A DNA stretch of 64,000 nt from Megamerina dolium (Eukaryota > Arthropoda > Insecta > Diptera > Megamerinidae): contig OY978525.1 of NCBI GenBank assembly GCA_963854835.1, forward strand, positions 72,122,628-72,186,627, given 5' to 3'. Within the stretch, counting starts at the first letter, position 1. Every line of letters starts with the position of its first letter. The translations under genes and the position numbers were made by a program. Shown here one piece after another: positions 21,423 through 32,360 of this stretch. The notes below the pieces were generated by a model. That model saw only the letters and a list, made by a program, of their open reading frames with translations, was not told the DNA's origin and searched no databases.

Positions 21423-22215
21423 ATGAAAAAAACAAATATGCCTCGGATAAGGACTACCGCTTTTGTTGATGACCCCCGCAAACGAAAAAAGGACCACGAT
21501 TTACGGATATGCACCTGGAATGTCCGATCCCTTTATAGGGAGGGTGCCTCTATCCAGCTGGTTGATGTCCTCGAAAAATACAGAGCTGACATCACCGCTC
21601 TCCAGGAAATGCGATGGACAGGACAGGGCTGCTCCAAAAGAGCGTCCTGTGACATCTACTACAGTTGCCATGCTGAAAGGCACGAATTAGGATGTGGATT
21701 TTTGGTCAGCAAGAGACTACGACATCTTGTCTCACAGTTCACGCCTGTGAACGAACGGCTGGCCACAATCCGCATCAAGGCAAAATTTTTCAACATCAGC
21801 CTTATATGTGCCCACGCTCCGACGGATGAGAAGGACAATGTGACCAAGGAGAGCTTCTTTCAGCGCCTCGAAGAAGCTTATGACCGCTGCCCCGCCACGA
21901 TATCAAAATCGTGCTTGGCGACTTTAATGCCAGGGTGGGCAAGGAAGGTACCTTTGGTCCAACTGTCGGAAAATTCAGCCTCCACCAAAACACCTCCGAT
22001 AACGGAATGAGGCTGATCGACTTCGCCGCAGCACGAAACATGGTAATTGGTGGTACCAGATTCCAGCATCTCGACATCCACAAAGCGACATGGCAAATAA
22101 CAAGAGAAAATAACAAGAGAATAACAAGAGAAGTCCCACACAGAGAAAGCTCGACGTCAGTAAGCTGCGATCACCAGAGACAGCAGATGCATTTTCCACT
22201 CGACTATCGGATCTG
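21423..22215 (+). pseudogene. RTE endonuclease domain
   Basis: The ATG at 21423 opens a frame with ICTWNVRSLYREGASIQLVD, ITALQEMRWTGQG (catalytic Glu), YYSCHAERHELGCGFLVS and ERLATIRIKAKFFNISLICA with HAPT. A frameshift near 21895 moves to the frame with MLGDFNARVGKEG (catalytic Asp/Asn), GMRLIDFAAARNMVIGGTRF and HKATWQ. A short insertion or repeat (AACAAGAGA repeated near 22097-22130) disturbs the end of the domain, so the final SDHR-type motif is not cleanly seen. Homologous to the 'craniofacial development protein 2'-type endonuclease of RTE elements. Confidence 0.88.
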
Positions 22216-22218
22216 CTT

Positions 22219-24267
22219 ATGCAGAACACTACCCCACTTGATGATACATGCGCACGGTGGACACATATATCCCACTCCATGACTACTGCTGCCGAAGAGG
22301 TAATCGGTTACTACCGGCCTCTGAGGAATGAGTGGTATGATCAGGAGTGTCGCGACGCTACCGCAAAGAAAGACGCCGCCTACAGAAAAATCCTCCGTGC
22401 AGGCGCAACGCGAGCTGTTAAGGAGCGGTATAGAGAGAAAAGGAGTGCAGAGAGACGTCTTTTCAGGCGCAAGAAGAGGGAGTTGGAAAGACGTGAGTGT
22501 GAGGAGATAGAGATGTGTACCGACAAGAATGAGACTCGAAAATTCTTTGAAAAGATCAAGCGCCTGAGTGGAGGTTTAAATCCCGGAGCCTCTTCTTGTC
22601 GTGATGGAAATGGGAATCTGGTTACGGATGTCCAGAGTGTACTGAGCCTATGGAGGGAACACTACTCCACGTTACTGAATGGCGATGCTACGAACAATTC
22701 CGCCAGTGGAGGAGATTGCCCGATAACCCCAATTACAGATGATGGTGTTGATGTTCCACCACCCGACTATGACGAGGTTGAAACGGCCATTTTAAGGCTG
22801 AAGAACAACAAAGCTGCAGGTGCTGATGGCCTGCCTGCCGAGTTGTTTAAGACCGGAGGCGATGAGCTGCTCACCCGCATGCACCAGCTCATAAGCAGAA
22901 CATGGTCGGATGAAAGCATGCCTGATGATTGGAGGCTCAGTGTTCTCTGTCCTGTACATAAAAAAGGAGACCACACAATTTGCGCCAACTACCGTGGAAT
23001 AAGTCTCCTGAGCATCGCATACAAGGTTCTATCGAGCGTACTGTGTGAAAGGTTGAAGCCTATGCTCAGCAACCTGATTGGACCTTATCAGTGTGGCTTC
23101 TGACCTGGTAAATCCACCATAGACCAGATTTTCACACTGCGCCAAATCCTGGAGAATACCCAAGAAAAACAGATCGACACACACCACCTATTTGTTGATT
23201 ATAAAGCCGCTTTCGACAGTCCGGTAAGGGATTACCTCTACGCAACAATGTCTGAGTTCGGTATTCCTGCAAAGCTCATTCGACTTTGTAGAATGACACT
23301 GCATAACTCCCGTTGTGCAGTGAAAATTGGGAAGGACCTCTCCGCACCGTTTAATACCGAACGGGGTTTCAGACAAGGTGATTCGTTATCGTGCGACTTC
23401 TTCAATCTTATTGTGGAGAAAATAATACGAGCTGCTGATCTGCGACATAATGGCACTATCTTCAACAAAAGTGTCATGCTGTTAGCGTATGCCGACGATA
23501 TTGACATAATCGGCATGAACACGCGAGCAGTCAGTGCAGCATTCTCGGAGTTGGAAAGAGAGTCGCGTCGGATGGGTCTCACGGTGAACGAGGGCAAGAC
23601 GAAGTATCTAGTGTCAACAAACAAAGAGTCCCGGCGTCTTGGACAGCACGTCACTGTTAACAACTACGCTTTTGAAGTAGTAAGGGACTTTGTCTATCTT
23701 GGAACCAGCATTAGCAGCAGTAATGACGTCAGCTTGGAGATCATGCGTAGGATAACTCTTGCTAACAGGTGTTACTTTGGGCTGAGTAAGCAATTGAAAA
23801 GTCGAGCCCTCTCTCGAAGAACGAAAACTACACTCTACAAGTCTCTCATCATGCCTGTCCTAACATATGGCGCTGAAGCCTGGACAATTTCCACCTCGGA
23901 TGAGCGAATACTTGGAGTTTTCGAGAGAAAAGTCCTACGCAAGATCTTTGGACCTATTTGCGTTGGTGGCAAGTACCGAATAAGGTACAACCATGAGCTG
24001 TACGAGCTGTATGCCGATATTGACATAGTAAACCGCATCAAAATCCAGCGGCTGCGCTGGCTAGGTCATGTCGAGCGAATGGAAGAACACGCTCCAGCTA
24101 AGAAGGTGTTATATTCGGAACCCGCTGGAGGACGACGCAAAAGAGGAAGACCAAACCTCAGGTGGAAAGACCAAGTACTGGAGAACCTGACGGCGCTTGG
24201 AATTTCTAACTGGCGCCAACTAGCGAAGAACAGAGATGGCTGGCGAAGCATGTTATTTTCGGCCTAA
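22219..24267 (+). pseudogene. RTE reverse transcriptase with one nonsense codon
   Basis: Open from 22219 to the TGA at 23101, then open again through to TAA at 24265. Motifs: LKNNKAAGADGLPAELFK, WRLSVLCPVHKKGDHTICAN, YRGISLLSIAYKVLSSVL, PYQCGF[stop]PGKSTIDQIF, FVDYKAAFDS (first Asp), RGFRQGDSLSCDFFNLI, LLAYADDIDIIGMN (catalytic YADD), YLGTSISS, LRWLGHVERMEE and KRGRPNLRWKDQV. The stop replaces the Arg that the fragment at 27945 still has (CGA/AGA to TGA, a CpG-type change). There is no RNase H, as expected for RTE. Confidence 0.93.
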
Positions 24268-24324
24268 ATCGATATTCGGTTGTTATGGCCACATAAGTAA
24301 GTAAGTAAGTAAGTAATTAATGGT

Positions 24325-25410
24325 TTTACTCGTGGTCTCCAAACTGATGAAGTTTATACTGACTTTAGTAAGGTTTTCGACAAAGAAAATCATGACTTAT
24401 TGATAAAAAACTGGATACACTTGATTGGATCTTATTTATCTCACTGTACTCAAGAGGTTCAAAAACGCGTTTTCGAAATATAATCGTTGCTTCTGGTGTT
24501 CCCCAGGGGAGCCATCTGGGGCCGGTTCTTTTCTTACTCTTTATAAACGATCATCCGTCGGCTATTACATATTCAACTGTTTTAATATGTGTAGATGATG
24601 TCAAGCTTTTTATAACTCATTATTCATCTGCTTCCGAAACATGTTTACAGTTAGACTTAATTTCTCTTTCAAACTGGTGCTCTTCAAATCTAATAGTACT
24701 TAGATAAATGTAAGTTCATGATTTTTGATAGAAAAGAATTTTTGTTTGATCAGTTTTCCCTTAATGTCAAACCCTTCATGCGCGATTTCAACTTTATTGG
24801 CATCACCATGGACCCTAAACTTCATTTTAATCTACACATTAATTCTTGTGTTAATAAGGCGAAGAGCATACTTGGTTTCATTAAGAGATGGTCAATATGA
24901 TCAAGGGAGTTTAACGAACAGTGTGTAACTAAAACTCTTTATATTACACTGGTTCGTCTAATTCTGCAGTATGCTTGTGCTGTTTGGAATCCCCAATATA
25001 GGTGTTACATTGACAATTTCGAATCTTTCCAGAAGCAGTTACTATTATTTGTTTTAAGCAGCTTTAATTGGGGTCCTTTAGTTAATCTTCCCCTTTATGA
25101 ACATCGTCTCAATCTGTTAGCCTTGCAAACACTTGAAAGTAGAAGAGTGATGTTAAATGTTTGTGTCGTCTCAAAGCTACTTAATAGTGAAAATGAACCT
25201 ACTTTTTTACTAAATGAGCTGAATATATATGTACCTATTCGTCCTTCAAGAAATTTTAACCCATTAAAGTTAATAATGTGTAAAAATAATTATTCCATAT
25301 TTGATCCTGTAAAAAGCATGTGTAACGACTTTAATAACAACTATGCATATGTTGGTTATCACATTTCTTCTTATGCCTTAAAAACCGCTATTTTATCCTA
25401 TTTGAATTAA
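24325..25410 (+). pseudogene. CR1 reverse transcriptase, 3' half and C-terminus
   Basis: Continues the interrupted RT: VYTDFSKVFDKENHDLLI (first Asp), VPQGSHLGPVLFLLFINDHP, then LICVDDVKLFI, where the usual Y/F-ADD box reads CVDD. After a stop near 24710, IGITMDPKLHFNLHINSCVN, LRLILQYACAVWNP-like sequence and the C-terminal block RPSRNFNPLKLIMCKNNYSI with SMCNDFNNNY follow, ending at TAA 25408. This C-terminal pattern is typical of insect CR1 elements. The altered catalytic box and stops show inactivity. Confidence 0.82.
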
Positions 25411-25529
25411 ATGGTTCGTTATTAGTTTTAGTTTTTAGGTAGTTCTATTTTAGTTCTACTTAGCCTTTTAGTTATATTTTTGTTAGCAACTGTTGATTGT
25501 ACAAATCTGTAGCTGTAATTATAGTATGT

Positions 25530-26480
25530 TTACAGTCACTTGCCACTTCAGCTTCAAGTTCTCAGAACAGCTGGGCTGTTGCTGATCGGTCGACAGTTTC
25601 GTACGTTATGCGGACGTGGTCCTCGGTGGGATAAGTGGGCTCGTTGGGACTCGTCGCAACAGATAAAAATAATAAGTCATCTTGGTTTACAGGTAGCTCT
25701 AATGACATCAATAAGTGAGATTTAATTTTGTTTACTTCGTTTTGTAATTGTCTGGATGTTAGGAACAACGGACATATTTTGCCATGGTGAGTGTCTGTAA
25801 GGACATCCAATATTTAAAACTGCATTCTTTGTAAGTTATTTGCAATCAGTGTGTGTTGAAGAGGTAGTGAAGTGAAACTGCGAAACATTCTAACTTGATA
25901 TATTTCTTCACTATGATTGCGTATGCTGTTGAATATTTCGTTGATTTGTAGATCAATGCTTTCAAACTTCCTCCTTACTGCCGTCTGATCTTGTTTTAGA
26001 ATGGTAATAGCTGAAACCACCACAAAAGCCTATTTTGAGAAAGTTCAGCAAATGTTCTTCGTTTTCTTTAACTTGTGTGATTGTCTCTGATATTTGTTGA
26101 GCTTATTTGGCATCCAATATTCCGAACAGAGAGTGTTCAAAGTTTCCAATCAATTCCACTGCCCCTCTTTGTACAATGTTTTTCAATAACGAATTATCCC
26201 ATTGTAGCTCAGTTTCGTGCGCTCAAAGTGAGTGCTTACAGTTTCACATATGCTCCAATGTTTAATTTTTTGACAGAGTTGGCGCAGTGCTTTTGTACCA
26301 TTTGAAAACGCTGCTAACTCTGATGAAAACTTCTCAGATATTACCAGCTTCCATTCCATTCTGAAATTGCAGTTGTTCCAATTTCTTCGAAATGAATGCC
26401 AAGCTTTGATCCGAATCGTTTATCTTGAATATGCGCTCCTAAATCAATGACAGGATTCGCAGGGTAATCAATGGTGCAAT
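25530..26480 (-). pseudogene. Env-like glycoprotein remnant of an insect LTR retroelement
   Basis: Minus strand, several frames. Near 26150 a basic R-G step is followed by a hydrophobic Gly-rich stretch with SLFGILDA, resembling the cleavage and fusion-peptide region of insect errantivirus env (baculovirus F-like). Downstream are FLKIGFCGGFSY-type sequence, AITILKQDQTAVRRKFESID (25990), EEIYQVRMFRSFTSLPLQHT and DTHHGKICPLFLTSRQLQNE with SHLLMSLELPVNQDDLL (25810-25600), the coiled post-fusion stalk and 'CPLF(L)T..QL..E' signature. No complete frame exists. It lies directly behind BEL-type integrase sequence, so it may belong to an env-bearing BEL element rather than to gypsy. Confidence 0.6.
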
Positions 26481-26920
26481 GCTTTGGTGAATGGATATAC
26501 GTATTTTCTTTGTTGGAATGTTGTCTTTCTCAATATGTTGATTGCTCAATGTAGGTTCCGTTTGCTTAGTTGTGTCTCTAGATAATTTTTCTGGTCTGTG
26601 AATCGGTTTATCTTTTGGTAGGTTGAGATTATGTTTCTTGCGTAATGTTTCAACATTTTGGATTTTGTTTAAAGGAATGATGATAATGAGAGATATCTGA
26701 GGCTGCTTTTCATTCTCGATGTTCTCATCTTCTGTCGCATCAGTCCTAATCTATAAATTGGCCTCCTGCAATTACCATTTGCTGTTTTAAGTCAACTATG
26801 CGTACTATACCATCATCTCCTTTAAATACATTTGTAATTCATCTTAACGGCTACTTGAGTATTGCAGTATTGTTTTCTTTAATGATCACCATGTCACCAA
26901 TGCTGATCGACTTGTTTGTG
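26481..26920 (-). pseudogene. BEL-type integrase C-terminal domain, fragment
   Basis: The minus strand near 26905-26770 reads SIGDMVIIKENNTAILK, with later ITNVFKGDDGIVRIVDLK, the DUF5641 beta-barrel pattern (GD.V.I.E.N..., G.DG.VR.V). It is followed by a linker with LNKIQNVETLRKKHNLNLPK and DKPIHRPEKLS leading to the env-like remnant. It is cut at 26921 by RTE sequence. Confidence 0.6.
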
Positions 26921-26924
26921 TGTC

Positions 26925-28345
26925 GCAAAGAACACACAGAGAAAGCTTGACGTCAGTAAGCTGCGATCACCAGAGGCAGCCAATGGCAGAACACTCCCCA
27001 ACGTACGCACGGCGGACACACATATCCCACTCCATGACTGCTGCTGCCGAAGAGGTAATCGGTTACTATCACGTATGATCAGGAGTGTTGCAACGCTACC
27101 GCAGAAAAGACGCCGCCTACAGAAAAACCCTGCGTGCAGGCGCAACACGAGCTGTTAAGGAACGGTACAAAAGGAGTGCGTAGAGACATCTTTGTAAGCG
27201 CAAGAAGATAGAACAAGACAGACGCGAGTGTGAGGAGATAAAGATATGCTGCGACAGGAATAAGTGTAGTGGAATTCTGGAAAAATTTATTCTGTCTAAA
27301 TAGAGCTGATATTTGAAATAAAGAATTAGAATTGAACTGACACGAATGCATAACAGTCTCCTTTTCTCAAAATATCAAGCTTGTTGTGGTAACACACGAG
27401 TTGGCAACTAATGAAGCCGTGTAATCGCTTTGACGGACTGTAAGGACAGAGACTTAGTTATTGATTAGTCTAATTAGTTAGTCCTATATGAGGCAATCCT
27501 TGCCCAGGACTAACATTTCTCAGCGCCAACTAATCTTTTCATCTATTACATAAGATTCGAAAATTCTTCGAGAAGATCATGCGCCTGAGTGCGGTTTAAA
27601 TCCCGGAGCCTCTTCCTGCCATGACGGAAATGGGATTCTGGTTACGGATGTCCAGAGTGCACTGAGTCTATGGAGGGAACACTACTCCAAGTTGCTGAAT
27701 GGCAGCAGATGCAGATGGCCTGCCTGCAGACATGCCTGCTTACATGCATGTAAACAGAATATGGTCGGACGAAAGCATGCCCGATGATTGGAATCTGTGT
27801 TCTCTGCCCCATACAGAAGAAAAGAGACCCCACAATTTGCGCCAACTACCGTGGCATAAGTCTCCTGAGCATCGCATACAAGGTTCTACCGAGCGTACTG
27901 TGTGAAAGACAACCTGCTTAACACCTTGATTGGGCCTTATCAGTGTGGCTTCAGACCTAGTAAACCCACCATCCACCCGATTTTCACAATTCGCCAAATC
28001 CTGGAGAAGACCCAAGAAAACAGATCGGCACACACCGTCTATTTGTTGATTATAAAGCCGCTTTCGACAGTACGGTAAGGGATTACTTCAATATAATAAT
28101 GTCTGAGTTCAGTATTACTGCGAAGCTCATTCGTCTTTGCAGATGGAGGGACCTTTCTCCGTCGTTTAATACCGAGTGGGTTTTCAGACAAGGTGATTCG
28201 TTATCGTGCGACTTCTTCAATCTTATTATGTAGAAAATAATACGAGTTGCTGATCTACGACATTCTGTTGACGTATGCCGATGATATTGAAAGAGAGACG
28301 CGTAGAATAGGTCTCACGGTGAACGATGGCAAAACGAAGTACATA
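26925..28345 (+). pseudogene. RTE fragment, split by a solo LTR
   Basis: Matches the full-length RTE from 22135 to about 23600: CACACAGAGAAAGCTTGACG, the SISHSMTAAAEEVIGYY coding region, CGCCAACTACCGTGGCATAA, TATCAGTGTGGCTTCAGACC and TTGATTATAAAGCCGCTTTC. It contains deletions (for example, most of the inter-domain DNA after 27690). It ends after AACGATGGCAAAACGAAGTA near 28345. The solo LTR (27265-27551) sits inside it. Confidence 0.85.
27265..27551 (+). repeat. Solo LTR with TAAG target duplication
   Basis: TGTAGTGGAATTC...CTATTACA, 287 bp, flanked by TAAG at 27261-27264 and 27552-27555. Removing it restores continuous RTE sequence (GACAGGAATAAG then ATTCGAAAATTC). The 4-bp duplication suits gypsy-type integrases. 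It is related to the LTR at 2792-3081. Confidence 0.82.
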
Positions 28346-29230
28346 GTACACATGCATGTAAATTATTATTAAAATTATTAAATTGTTGAAATCCAACAAG
28401 TGTAAAAAATAAAGTGCAATAAAATAAAAAGTGAAATTAAATATTGGGCCTTCGAGCCGACAATAGAATCGGCCGGAATAATTATAAAAAAGAAAAGAAA
28501 TATGAGGTGAGAAATAAAAGAGTGAATAAATAAATAAAGCGTTTAAATAAAACGTCGAATTAAAATTAATATTAAAATTAATGTAATGTGGGTATAAACA
28601 AATAACCGAGCGCATATATAATATACTAAAAGCAAAACAGAAGTGGATAGTATATAAACATATAAGAAAGCATAAAACGAAAAAATTTCCAGATTGTTGA
28701 CTTATATATAGGGCAATGTTGTGTATATATACAGATGTGTAAAAATTCAACTAAGAAAAACAAAAACCAAAAAAGTGCATTATACCGGCATAAATAACAA
28801 TATATACAAAACGGCAGACAACAATATAAAAAAAAAAATATGTACATACATAAAGAGTCAGTGTCAGTGAACACATACCATACACACACTGGACATGTAC
28901 ATGTTCTAAATAAGAACAAAAACACAGTACATAAATAAGAAAATCAAACGTGCATTAGTGTGACCCAATTAAATTAGAGAAAAAAAATAAAAATAAAAAT
29001 AATATTGAAAAATATAATTATAATATAATAATAATAAATATAATAATATAATATAATATAATATTGTAATATAATTTCTTTTAATAATAAAATTAACAAA
29101 ACATCAATAAACATAAACAAAAATAAAAAAATGAAAAAAAATAAAAGGAAACAAACATGCATTGGGACAGCAGCAGCATCAACACAAAGACCAGCTGAAC
29201 ACAGATAAGGATATAAAATTTCTGATTTTT
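28346..29230 (+). other. BEL-like LTR end, PBS and AT-rich leader, no gene
   Basis: At 28444-28460, TTGGGCCTTCGAGCCGA resembles the tRNA-Tyr-type primer binding site of the complete BEL (TTGGTCCTTCGAGCC, minus strand at 60214-60228). Sequence before it (28346-28443) would then be an LTR 3' end, and 28461-29230 an untranslated leader. The stretch is strongly A/T-biased, and its long minus-strand open frames are compositional. Inferred; no matching LTR partner found. Confidence 0.4.
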
Positions 29231-29400
29231 TCAAATATATTATATATTCACATATATATTCTCATACATTCTCATATATAAATATTGTACGTTTTTCAAT
29301 TCTCATACCTTTTTGGTTAAAATGTTTAAATTGTACAAAATGTTCTCAATTTTTCATAAAAAATTAAAATAAATAATATAAAGCTTAAACAAGTATAAAT
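29231..29400. other. AT-rich spacer
   Basis: Contains CATATAT-type short runs; no gene seen. Confidence 0.3.
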
Positions 29401-29705
29401 TGTAACGAGTATCGATGATTATTGTGAATAGCACGAAAAAGAGGAAACTCGATTACAATAAAGGAAGATTCTGGAGTGCTGCCACAGAGTATAAATAGGG
29501 CTAGTTGTTGACAAAGGAATTCCATTTCGAAAATGATAGAGGCAATATAACACCATCAAGTTATCGAGGCGACATCACACGATAGCAAGCTGAATTAAAG
29601 AGCGATTGTAAATAGTTGATTAAATAGAGTGGATTAATTAATTATGGTTAGTACAAAATAAGTGCTGCAATTATTATTGGCAGAATCGAGTGATCGAACA
29701 GGCGT
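29401..29705 (+). repeat. Truncated gypsy LTR
   Basis: Starts TGTAACGAGTATCGATGA and aligns to the 3' LTR at 63569-63933, including AGATTCTGGAGTG, GCCACAGAGTATAAATAG (TATA box region) and TGTAAATAGTTGATTAAAT. The last about 45 bp are missing, where RTE sequence begins. Confidence 0.85.
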
Positions 29706-30575
29706 CGCCATTCAGTAATGTAGCGAAGTGTTCCCTCATAGGTTCAGTACACTCTGGTCATCTGTAACCAGATTCCCATTGATGTCACGACAGGAAGAGG
29801 CTCCGGAATTTATAGCTCCACTCAGTTTGATCTTTGCAAAGAATTTTCTATCTTCTTATACTCGGGTCTTTCAGCGGTCATAAACTTCTTGAGGCACTGA
29901 AAGAAACTCGTTGTTTGCATCGTCCTTCTCATACGTCGGAGCGCGGCACATATTAGGCTGATGTTAAAAAATGTTGACTTAATGCGGATTGTTGCCAGCC
30001 GTTCATTCACAGGTGTGAACTGCGAAACAAGATGTCGTAGTCTCTTGGTGACAACAAATCCACATCCGACTTTGTGCCTCTCCGCATGGCAACTGTAATA
30101 TATCTTACAGGATGCTCTTTTAGAGCAGCCCTGCCCCGTCCATCGCATTTCCAGAAGTGCGGTGATGTCAGACTTGTTTTTTCGAGAATATCAACCAACT
30201 GGATAGAGGCACCTTCCCTATAGAGGGACAGTTATTACAGGTGCATATCCGTAAATCGTGGTGCTTATTTCATTTGCGGGTCGTCAAAAAAAGGTGGAGT
30301 CTTTATCCGAGGCACGGTCTTATTTTTTATTGGGTGAAGTTTTTAAGTGGTGGGTCCTAAGCCCAACGCACAACCTCTAACCGAGGAGGTTTTCGCCACT
30401 CACTTCAGCCGCCTCCCAGCGTGTGACAGGAAGACGTTGCTCGGTGGTCACCACGTGGAGGATCCCCATTAAAAAATTAAGGTAACATCACATAGCAAGC
30501 AGATCTAGTTACATGATAGCATCATTATTATAGAGTGAAGGTGCCATTAAATAGCGCGCAGTACAAACTGCATGT
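29706..30575 (-). pseudogene. RTE 5' fragment with internal deletion
   Basis: Minus strand: 5' untranslated region (30575-30290) like 21168-21422, the endonuclease start with RWTGQGCSKRASCKIYYSCH and RHKVGCGFVVTKRLRH (30148-29900), then a jump from the FFQCLKKFMTAE region straight to the start of the RT ORF (KIKLSGAINSGASSC-like, 29840-29760). About 0.6 kb is missing. Several stops. Confidence 0.85.
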
Positions 30576-30594
30576 TGTTGTTGTTGCTATCACC

Positions 30595-30697
30595 TTATGC
30601 TTATGCCGTAATTGCGCACTTAGCAATTTTGAAATTGCATTTCTCTAAGAGTGTTCATGCTGAAACATAAATGCGAATTTTATACGATTGTAATCAT
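30595..30697 (+). repeat. Unclassified dispersed repeat, copy B
   Basis: Partner of 10245-10350 (shared TTAGCAATTTTGAAATTG, GTGTTCATG and TATACGATTGTAATCATA). It abuts a gypsy LTR end at 30700. Confidence 0.5.
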
Positions 30698-30699
30698 AT

Positions 30700-30962
30700 T
30701 GTTACGTTTTTATTTTGTGAACGCTGAATTCTATTCGAATCAACCCTCAAGTCAATAATGATTGCAACACTCATTTTATGTATATATACAACAACAATTT
30801 ATTTAATCAACTCTATTTAATGAATTATTTACAATCACTTTTCAACTTATTTGCGACTTTTAACTTCCTATCGAGTGATGTTGACTCGATCACTTGATGG
30901 TGTTATTTTGCCTTTATCACTATCGTAATTGAATTGATTTATTTGTCAACAAACTAGCCCTA
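30700..30962 (-). repeat. Gypsy LTR, 5' part deleted
   Basis: In plus view it starts TGTTACGTTTTTATTTTGTG, the complement of the LTR 3' end ...AACGTAACA. It matches 63569-63933 up to AACAAACTAGCCCTA and then jumps to sequence that normally precedes the LTR (CCCCTGATATGGTGCAAGTC), so the U3 portion is lost. Confidence 0.8.
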
Positions 30963-30999
30963 TGCTTCCCCCCTGATATGGTGCAAGTCGCTCCAAGTG

Positions 31000-31900
31000 C
31001 ACTACTTTAAACTGTGCTCATTTATTCCAGGCACTTTGAATACAATACTCTACTTTCGTACTTTCTTTCGTTGTGGATTATAAAGCATTACAAGCTCTCG
31101 TTCATGGAAACATTTTGAATTAGCTCTTAAATCATACCGGGCCTTCATCTTGTCGCTTATCATCTGCGATCGCGATTCAACTGATTCATTCAATTGTTCG
31201 CGTTTTTCGTTAGTGTAATTACCTTCGGTTGACCTCGTTGGTGTTGCAACTCCAAATTCTAAATCAGCTGGCAGTCTTAACTTGTTTCCAAAAATTGCCA
31301 TTGTTGGTGTAGTGGAAGTTGTATCAGAGCCTCTGGTATCATATTGTGCGTATCGATATGCCATGAGGAAGTTCGATATATGCACATCCCAGTCCTTTTG
31401 GTATTTATCTACAACCTTTCTCAGATATTCTTCCAAGGTACGGTTAAACCTTTCTACTATGCCTTCAGATTATGGATGTGAAGGTGTTGTATGTGTTTTG
31501 TGTATACCCAACATACGGCACATCTCTTGGAATACAACTGATTCGAAATTTCGACATTGGTCTGAGTGTAACTCCATTGGTATACCAAAACGAGTAATCC
31601 ATTGGTTGACGAATACATCCGCAACTGTACTAGCTTTTTGATTTGAAATGGGGTATACTTCAGGCTATTTACTGAAGTAATCTATAACCACCAGAACATA
31701 GTTGTTCCCTGCGTTGCTTGTTGGAAATGGTTCAGCTATGTCCATAGCAATTCGCTCAGATGTAGCACTCACGGTGTATTGGTGCATTTTACCTCGGCTT
31801 TTCTTCGTGGGACCATTGGCCATTGCACACTGCTCACACTTCCGAATCCAATCAGCGATATGGTCATGACATCCAACCAAATAAAATCATTTCTTCAGTT
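31000..31900 (-). pseudogene. Ty3/gypsy integrase, one in-frame stop
   Basis: Minus strand: IRKCEQCAMANGPTKK (zinc finger, 31850), IAMDIAEPFPTSNAGNNYVL and VVIDYFSK (first Asp), HSDQCRNFE (second Asp, near 31560), LGIHKTHTTPSHP[stop]SEGIVERFNRTLEEYL (catalytic Glu; a CAA/CAG-to-TAA nonsense change near 31470), NFLMAYRYAQYDTRGSDTTS, PADLEFG and ERELVMLYNPQRKK. One stop and a frame change near 31640 break an otherwise good domain. The C-terminus YNPQRKK matches the gypsy at 61-64 kb, so both are one family. Confidence 0.88.
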
Positions 31901-32010
31901 ATCACTTCATTTATTCTTGCTTTGGGTACCATTAGAAGATCATTAGTGATTTTTCCATCTTCACTTTCCCATGCTCGGAACAAACATCCGTCTCGTAAGT
32001 GCAGGCTTTG

Positions 32011-32360
32011 CTAATGCGCCCAGTATGCCTTTGCTATTGGACTCTCATTAGCCATTTCTGTTCCTTGTATTCCATAATCCTTACGAGATCTGGGTCGTTC
32101 CGCTGATGTTCTTACACTCGTTCGGTAGCCCGTGACTCCTATGGTAAGATATTTGTAAGTCGCATGTCGACAATTTGCTCCTTGCTTTCCACACGGGAAC
32201 AATGTTTACAATCCATTTTGCAAGAACGACAAGATAAAGCATCCGCGTTGCGGTGATGTCCTCCTTTACGATGTTCGATTGTAAAGTCATAACTCTGCAG
32301 CCGTTCAATCCAGCCAATTGTCCTTCAGGATTTTTAAATTGTAGTAACCATCTAGCGGTA
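32011..32360 (-). pseudogene. Gypsy RNase H / linker fragment
   Basis: Minus strand, mixed frames: LQSYDFTIEHRKGGHHRNAD (the tail of RNase H, with 'E.R.G..H.NAD'), ALSCRSCKMDCKHC and then integrase-ward sequence. The remainder of RT is missing; AT-rich DNA starts near 32390. Confidence 0.7.

Larger units (their letters stand above)
21168..24312 (+). mobile_element. Near-full-length RTE-clade retrotransposon with 12-bp TSD
   Basis: 3.14 kb, flanked by GTAATTAATGGT at 21156-21167 and 24313-24324. Layout: 5' untranslated region (21168-21422), endonuclease, RT, then a 3' tail of TAAG repeats (24294-24313), the short-repeat tail typical of RTE rather than poly(A). Three further fragments of the same family lie at 7237-8460, 26925-28345 and 29706-30575. 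The damage is light (a few frameshifts and one nonsense codon), so it is the youngest RTE copy here. Confidence 0.93.
19150..25450 (+). mobile_element. CR1-clade non-LTR retrotransposon, split by RTE
   Basis: The plus strand carries endonuclease (19500-20330), RT N-terminal part (20650-21167), then the RTE insertion (21168-24312), RT palm (24325-24720) and C-terminal part (24720-25410). The two halves join in sequence once one copy of GTAATTAATGGT is removed. Frameshifts and stops are common, so the copy is old. The 5' end is truncated or merged with BEL leader near 19150. Confidence 0.82.

Noticed and set aside
28226..29234. Long minus-strand open frames rich in Phe, Ile and Tyr
   Set aside because: Low-complexity A-rich DNA read in reverse; no start context, no domain, and the region looks like an LTR element leader.
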